From: Pannonibacter sp. SL95
GTDB lineage: Bacteria > Pseudomonadota > Alphaproteobacteria > Rhizobiales > Stappiaceae
Length of the DNA stretch: 64,000 bases
Reading direction: 5' to 3'
NCBI RefSeq assembly: GCF_026672425.1
Contig: NZ_JAPPRC010000006.1
Location: forward strand, 744,001 to 808,000
The notes under the pieces are model-generated. The model did no database searches. It worked only from the letters and a program-made list of their open reading frames with translations, and was not told the origin of the DNA. Made by a program: the position numbers and the translations under genes. This document shows positions 59,955-64,000 of the stretch, one piece after another; the stretch's first letter is position 1; the number at the start of each line of letters is the position of its first letter.

Positions 59955-60733
59955 CCCGTTTCCTTGCCTGGGGCACCCTTCTTTTCGGTTGCACCTTCTT
60001 CGCCCTGCCGCTGATCGGCATGACCGAGTTCTCCATGCGCATGCTGCGCGAGGGCTACTCCTTTGAGGCCTATCGCGTCGTGCTTCTGGACGAGCGGTTC
60101 CAGCAGACCTTTTCCTATTCGGTGCTGATGGCGCTGGCGACGATCGTCTTCGGCATGCTGCTCGTGGTGCCTACCGCCTATTGGGTGCGCCTGCGCCTGC
60201 CGTCGGCGCGGCCCTGGATCGAGTTCATCACGCTGCTGCCGCTGGTCATTCCGGCCATCGTCATCGTGTTCGGCTATATCCGGCTGTACAACACCTCGTC
60301 CTGGCTGCCGCTGACCGGCTCCTACACCGGCACCAACATCCTGCTGATGTTCGGCTACATGACGTTGTCGCTGCCTTACATGTACCGGGCAGTGGATACA
60401 GGTCTGCGGACCATCGACGTGGCCACCCTGACTGAAGCGGCGCTGAGCCTTGGCGCTGGCTGGTTCACGATCCTGACGCGAGTCATCCTGCCGAATGTGC
60501 TGGTGGCGGTGCTCTCCGGTGCCTTCCTGACCTTCGCCATCGTGATCGGCGAGTTCACCATGGCGGCGCTGCTCGACCGGCCGGCCTTCGGACCCTTCAT
60601 GCAATTGCTCGGCGCGAACCGCGCTTATGAACCGGCGGCGCTGGCGGTGATTGCCTTTGGCATCACCTGGGCCTGCATGGCCCTGATCCAGCTTGCTACC
60701 CGCTTCTCCAAACACACACAGGCACAACGCTGA
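59951..60733 (+). CDS. ABC transporter permease 2 (phosphonate/AEP type)
   Basis: The start is GTG 59951 in a GTGA overlap with the preceding stop; AAAGG lies eight bases upstream. The product has 260 residues and six helices. The EAA loop reads ATLTEAALSLGAGWFTILTRVILPN. FVMPLIVPAIVIVF-like helices (here LLPLVIPAIVIVFGYIRLYN) are typical. It ends with TGATG overlapping the ATPase gene. It forms the second half of the membrane channel. Specificity is inferred from context. Confidence 0.88.
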   Translation: MTRFLAWGTLLFGCTFFALPLIGMTEFSMRMLREGYSFEAYRVVLLDERFQQTFSYSVLMALATIVFGMLLVVPTAYWVRLRLPSARPWIEFITLLPLVIPAIVIVFGYIRLYNTSSWLPLTGSYTGTNILLMFGYMTLSLPYMYRAVDTGLRTIDVATLTEAALSLGAGWFTILTRVILPNVLVAVLSGAFLTFAIVIGEFTMAALLDRPAFGPFMQLLGANRAYEPAALAVIAFGITWACMALIQLATRFSKHTQAQR

Positions 60734-61794
60734 TGGCTTATCTGGAGCTGAAAAACCTCAAGAAGTCCTTTGGCCCGACCACCGTCGTGCAGGACTTCAA
60801 CCTTTCGGTCGGCCGCGGCGAATTCATCTCGCTGCTGGGTCCCTCCGGCTGCGGCAAGACCACCGTGCTGCGCATGGTCGCTGGCTTCGAGACGCCGACG
60901 GCCGGATCGATCGTCATCGACGGTCAGGACGTCACGCGGCTGAAGCCGAACAGCCGCAACATCGGCATGGTGTTCCAGGCCTATGCGCTGTTCCCCAACA
61001 TGACGGTGGCGCAGAACGTTGCCTTCGGTCTCAAGATCAAGGGTATCGGCCGGGCCGAGACCGATGCGCGCGTCAACGAGATGCTGAAGCTGATCGGCCT
61101 GCCGGATCTCGGTGGCCGCTATCCGTTCCAGCTCTCGGGCGGCCAGCAGCAGCGTGTGGCGCTCGCCCGTGCGCTCGCCCCGCGCCCGCGCGTGCTTCTG
61201 CTCGACGAGCCGCTGTCGGCGCTGGATGCCAAGATTCGCGTCAGCCTGCGCACCGAAATCCGGGAGATCCAGCGCGAGCTGGGCATCACCACGATCTTCG
61301 TGACGCATGACCAGGAAGAGGCGCTGTCGATGTCTGACCGGATCGTCGTCATGTACGGCGGCGTGGCGGAGCAGGTCGGCGCGCCGCACGAGATCTACAA
61401 TCGGCCGCAAACCCGGTTCGTGGCCAATTTCGTCGGGACCCTGAACACATTCGAGGCAACGGTCCGCAACGCAGACGCTGGCACGCTGACGCTGGCGGGC
61501 GTCGATGTCGCGCTGCCGGAAGGCGGGCTGCAAGCCAAGGCGGGGGAAAGCGTGACGGTGGCGCTGCGCCCCGAAGCCGTGCAGCTCGGCCGGCGCTCGG
61601 ACGGTGACATCGTGCTGCCGGGCAGCATCGAGGACGTGCATTTCATGGGCTCGGTCATCCGTCTCAAGGTTGCCGTTGCCGGCAGCACGCTTTCGCTCGA
61701 CACGTTCAACCGCTCGGATATGCCCCCACCTGCCGTTGGCGCGGCCATCGAAGTGGCCCTGTCGCCCAAGGACCTGATCGTCCTGCAGGGATGA
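60733..61794 (+). CDS. ABC transporter ATP-binding protein (phosphonate/AEP type)
   Basis: The 353-residue ATPase has Walker A GPSGCGKTT near residue 39, the Q-loop GMVFQAYALFPNMT, signature LSGGQQQRVALARAL near 138, Walker B LLLDEPLSALD and the switch His VTHDQEEAL. The last 110 residues form the TOBE regulatory domain (VALRPEAVQLG, VHFMGSVIRLKV). This is the extended CUT1/PotA-like class used by PhnT and iron importers. It closes the operon and is followed by a strong terminator. Confidence 0.94.
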   Translation: MAYLELKNLKKSFGPTTVVQDFNLSVGRGEFISLLGPSGCGKTTVLRMVAGFETPTAGSIVIDGQDVTRLKPNSRNIGMVFQAYALFPNMTVAQNVAFGLKIKGIGRAETDARVNEMLKLIGLPDLGGRYPFQLSGGQQQRVALARALAPRPRVLLLDEPLSALDAKIRVSLRTEIREIQRELGITTIFVTHDQEEALSMSDRIVVMYGGVAEQVGAPHEIYNRPQTRFVANFVGTLNTFEATVRNADAGTLTLAGVDVALPEGGLQAKAGESVTVALRPEAVQLGRRSDGDIVLPGSIEDVHFMGSVIRLKVAVAGSTLSLDTFNRSDMPPPAVGAAIEVALSPKDLIVLQG

Positions 61795-61819
61795 GGACAT
61801 CCGCATAGGCTCAAACGAC

Positions 61820-61850
61820 AACGCCGGCCCCTTGGCCGGCGTTTCTTGCA
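61820..61850. terminator. Bidirectional terminator between convergent genes
   Basis: AACGCCGGCC (61820-61829) and GGCCGGCGTT (61834-61843) make a perfect ten-base stem with a four-base loop, followed by TTCTTGC. It lies 26 bp after the ATPase stop and just beyond the 3' end of the convergent hydrolase gene. Confidence 0.88.
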
Positions 61851-61861
61851 AACCGGACGGT

Positions 61862-62767
61862 TTAGCCCCGTGACAGCATCCAGTTGAGGATCAGGCGCCA
61901 GTCCGTCATGCGGATCGGCGTGCCGTGGGTGCCGGTGTCGAACAGGGTGAAGCGGACCGGATAGGTGGGCGAAGCCTTGCGGATCTGCTCGAAGAACGCC
62001 AACTGCTGCTGCCAGTCATAGACATTGTCCCAGCTGCCATGGCCCATGTAGAGCGGCACGTGGTTCTCCGCCTTGCGCAAGGTCGCAGACTTCAGGAAGG
62101 CGTCGTCCTTCGAGGCGCCGAACAGCAGCACACCCGACAGCTTGCGGGCCTGAGCCGGGTCCTTCAGCAAGTTCCAGCACAGAATGCTGCCCATCGAGCC
62201 GCAGGCGACGAAGGTCTTGGCCCGCGGCGAGCGGGCCTGATAGGCGTCAATGATCGCGGCAACGTCTTCCGTGCCTTTGGCACCGAAGTCGGCAAAGCCT
62301 GCGGAGATATAGAGGCCGTTGTTGCGCGACATCAGGTTCTTGATGCGGTTGAAGTTGCCGCCGAACGTGAGGTCGTTCATGCCCTGAAAGCGGTTGCCGC
62401 CCTGACCGTGGACATAGATCACGATCATCGCCGCGCCGCCCTCGGTCTGACCGGCAGCCATGTATTTGACCGCACGGCCATTGGCCTTCAGCTCAAGGTC
62501 TTCCTGGCTCGACGTCGGATGGAACGAGACGTAGTTGCCCCAGACCTCGCGCTCAGGCTCCTTGTCGCGCTGGTGCAGGTCGCGCGCCTTGATGTACTCG
62601 ACGACTTCGTAGCTGCCGTCCTCATTGCTGGAGATGAGGCGGGGATAGCCGAACAAGTCGTCCTTGTAGGATGGCAGGCTCTGGGCCATGGCCGGGGCGG
62701 CCAGCATGGCAAGCGCGGTCAGGCCAGCAAAGGCACTGCGCAGGCCGGCGGTAAGGTGAGATGACAT
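61862..62767 (-). CDS. Exported alpha/beta-fold hydrolase
   Basis: The 301-residue protein has a signal peptide ending AMAQ near residue 29 and an alpha/beta hydrolase core. The oxyanion segment is IYVHGQGGNRFQG near residue 117, the nucleophile elbow is CGSMGS near 188, in which Ser follows Gly (G-S-M-G-S), and catalytic His candidates are in MGHGSWDN and DTGTHGTP. The substrate is unknown; the central half resembles exported esterases. It is convergent with the AEP transporter operon. The 350-bp gap on its upstream side (62768-63119), before the ParA gene, shows no supported gene; it must contain both promoters. Confidence 0.8.
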   Translation of the reverse strand: MSSHLTAGLRSAFAGLTALAMLAAPAMAQSLPSYKDDLFGYPRLISSNEDGSYEVVEYIKARDLHQRDKEPEREVWGNYVSFHPTSSQEDLELKANGRAVKYMAAGQTEGGAAMIVIYVHGQGGNRFQGMNDLTFGGNFNRIKNLMSRNNGLYISAGFADFGAKGTEDVAAIIDAYQARSPRAKTFVACGSMGSILCWNLLKDPAQARKLSGVLLFGASKDDAFLKSATLRKAENHVPLYMGHGSWDNVYDWQQQLAFFEQIRKASPTYPVRFTLFDTGTHGTPIRMTDWRLILNWMLSRG

Positions 62768-63119
62768 GAGAGTGTCCCTGTGAGCCTGATTCCGGCAACT
62801 GCACCAGACATACCCAAGCCTGCGGAGGGGCGCAAACGGTCTGCTGTTCGTCGCGCTCCGGAAGGCAGTGTTGCCGCCTCGATGTCAGGTGTTAACGCCT
62901 CAGGGAATGCCGTTTCGGCAGCCTGTGGAAAAACCCCTTGGAAACCCTGTCAGTTCTGCCGCCAGATTGCAGCATTTCGCCCGGGTCTTGCTCGCAAATT
63001 ATTACAGGTAAATGCAAAATGGCATCAGTTATCGATTTGTTAACCATGAACTATTGAAACTCTGAAGACGCGAAGCTGCCAGCAGAAGGCCACCGGCTTC
63101 CGATCTAGGAGACGCACCG

Positions 63120-63824
63120 ATGCCCGTAATTTCCTTCGCAAACGCCAAAGGTGGTGCCGGCAAAACCACTGCGGCGCTGCTCCTGGCGACAGAAGTCGCC
63201 GAACGGGGGAAAACCGTCACCATCTTCGACGCCGATCCGCAGCGCTGGATTTCCAACTGGTCCGAGCTGCCTGGCCGTCATCCCAACATCATCGTGCAGA
63301 GCCAGCTGTCGCCGGCCACGATCACCGAACAGGTTCTGGAAGCTGCCCAGGAACGCGACTATGTCATCGTTGATCTGGAGGGTACGGAGAACCTGATGGT
63401 CGCCAATGCGATCTCGGTGTCCGACCTGGTCGTGGTCCCGATCCAGGGCTCGTCGATGGATGCAAGGGGCGGTGCCAAGATCCTGCGCCTGATCAGCAAA
63501 CTGGAAGAAATCGTCAAGCACGAGATCCGCCATTGCGTGGTCCTGACCCGCACCAATGCGGCCGTGACCACCCGGGCGCTCAAGGCCGTGCAGGATCATC
63601 TGGCGATCAGCGGCATCGATGTGCTGCTGACCCCGATCATCGAGCGCGCAGCCTATCGCGACATGTTCGAATTCGGCGGCGGACTGGCCAACCTGGATCC
63701 GCGCACCGTGACCAATCTGGACAAGGCGCGCGAGAACGCGGCGATGTTTGCAGCTGAAGTGCTGGAGCGGGCGCAGGTGCGTCAGGCACGGCGCTGGTAC
63801 GACTGGTTCAAGAAGGCGTCCTGA
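63120..63824 (+). CDS. Orphan ParA/MinD-type ATPase
   Basis: The 234-residue protein has the deviant Walker A motif KGGAGKTTAALLL near residue 10, Walker A' in FDADPQRWISNW, and Walker B VIVDLEGTENLMV. There is no N-terminal HTH. It lacks a ParB partner and the rest of a partition locus, and is flanked by unrelated genes. Similar orphan ParA proteins place cell-pole or conjugative components (VirC1-like is a known example) or are plasmid leftovers. The role is not determined. A strong hairpin terminator lies 25 bp downstream. Confidence 0.9.
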   Translation: MPVISFANAKGGAGKTTAALLLATEVAERGKTVTIFDADPQRWISNWSELPGRHPNIIVQSQLSPATITEQVLEAAQERDYVIVDLEGTENLMVANAISVSDLVVVPIQGSSMDARGGAKILRLISKLEEIVKHEIRHCVVLTRTNAAVTTRALKAVQDHLAISGIDVLLTPIIERAAYRDMFEFGGGLANLDPRTVTNLDKARENAAMFAAEVLERAQVRQARRWYDWFKKAS

Positions 63825-63848
63825 ACCGGATCGTCATGGAATGAAAAC

Positions 63849-63882
63849 GAGGCCCGGCCGGGGCAGGCCGGGCCTCGCTTCG
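63849..63882. terminator. Bidirectional terminator after the ParA gene
   Basis: GAGGCCCGGCC (63849-63859) and GGCCGGGCCTC (63866-63876) make a perfect 11-base stem with a six-base loop, followed by GCTTCGTTTCG. It lies between the ParA gene and the convergent partial gene. Confidence 0.85.
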
Positions 63883-63930
63883 TTTCGTCGGACCCCACGG
63901 GGCGTGTCGCATGGACTGCGGGTAGGGACA

Positions 63931-64000
63931 TCAGTCCATGCGGCGGGCGACGACGAAATTGCGCGGTGGTTTCTTCGGGAAGTTTCCGGCCTCCAGAATG
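63931..64000 (-). CDS. Partial gene, C-terminus only
   Basis: On the minus strand an open frame enters from the window edge and ends at TGA (63931-63933), encoding ILEAGNFPKKPPRNFVVARR followed by Met-Asp. Twenty-two residues are too few to name the protein. Confidence 0.45.
   Translation of the reverse strand, partial: ILEAGNFPKKPPRNFVVARRMD

Noticed and set aside
63120-63824. Plasmid partition locus
   Set aside because: ParB, a replication gene and centromere-like repeats are absent, so only an orphan ParA-type ATPase is supported.

Overview
The window is GC-rich DNA from an alphaproteobacterium, most likely of the Hyphomicrobiales (Rhizobiales). The genus is not provable from sequence alone; a Stappiaceae/Pannonibacter-like organism would fit. 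The best evidence is the conserved block at the left end: DUF2948 gene, hisD, UPF0262 gene, low-molecular-weight phosphatase, infA, maf, yacG.

Layout. (1) 1-4225: the conserved housekeeping block. (2) 4461-10878: an exported 5'-nucleotidase, then a two-gene surface-protein unit. That unit is a TPR plus beta-barrel outer-membrane protein resembling Slam/type XI secretion, followed by a 1041-residue FecR-domain exported protein. (3) 11109-11184: tRNA-Phe(GAA), whose 3' half is duplicated as a 45-bp direct repeat at 22280-22324. Between the repeats lies an 11.2-kb integrated element. It has an integrase, an HTH protein, HK97-type portal, protease, connector and capsid, large terminase, HNH nuclease and a replication-initiator-like gene, but no tail, lysis or small-terminase gene that I can recognise. 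This matches the plan of a capsid-forming phage satellite (cf-PICI-like). The initiator gene contains four iterons next to a 23-bp pure A/T tract, a likely internal replication origin. The element also carries an AT-rich DUF4145 cargo gene and an IS5-family insertion.

(4) About 22325-36500: a second accessory region. It starts with an IS3 fossil. Next comes an unusual peptide-maturation/export cluster: an M3-like metallopeptidase gene broken at a G10 tract, a HlyC-type lysine acyltransferase, an SCP2-like plus JmjC/cupin hydroxylase, a 105-residue Gly-rich small protein, a small membrane protein, two M16 peptidase-type proteins, a peptidase-less type I ABC exporter and a HlyD adaptor. Three of these genes are interrupted as sequenced. 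A small operon of membrane protein, isoprenylcysteine-methyltransferase-like protein and cytochrome P450 follows, facing a DCC-family gene.

(5) 36515-50468: a TetR regulator divergent from a ferric-reductase-like membrane protein with twin perfect operators; a FeaR-like AraC regulator and a copper amine oxidase; a YitT protein; a P-type cation ATPase; a FadJ-type beta-oxidation fusion; FabI; and a DUF3141 protein. (6) 50826-61794: an NMT1/taurine-type ABC transporter, followed by a phosphonate catabolism region: phosphonate-monoester-hydrolase-like sulfatase, PhnX, a TIGR03364-type FAD oxidoreductase, and a divergent ABC transporter probably for 2-aminoethylphosphonate. Pho-box-like repeats lie in the divergent promoter region. 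(7) 61862-64000: an exported alpha/beta hydrolase, an orphan ParA-type ATPase and the end of one partial gene.

How the parts fit: the phosphonate genes form a plausible import-oxidise-cleave pathway under phosphate control. The satellite looks able to integrate, replicate and build and fill a head, but would need a helper phage for tails and lysis. The acyltransferase cluster looks like a system for making and exporting a modified peptide that is either phase-variable or decaying in this strain.
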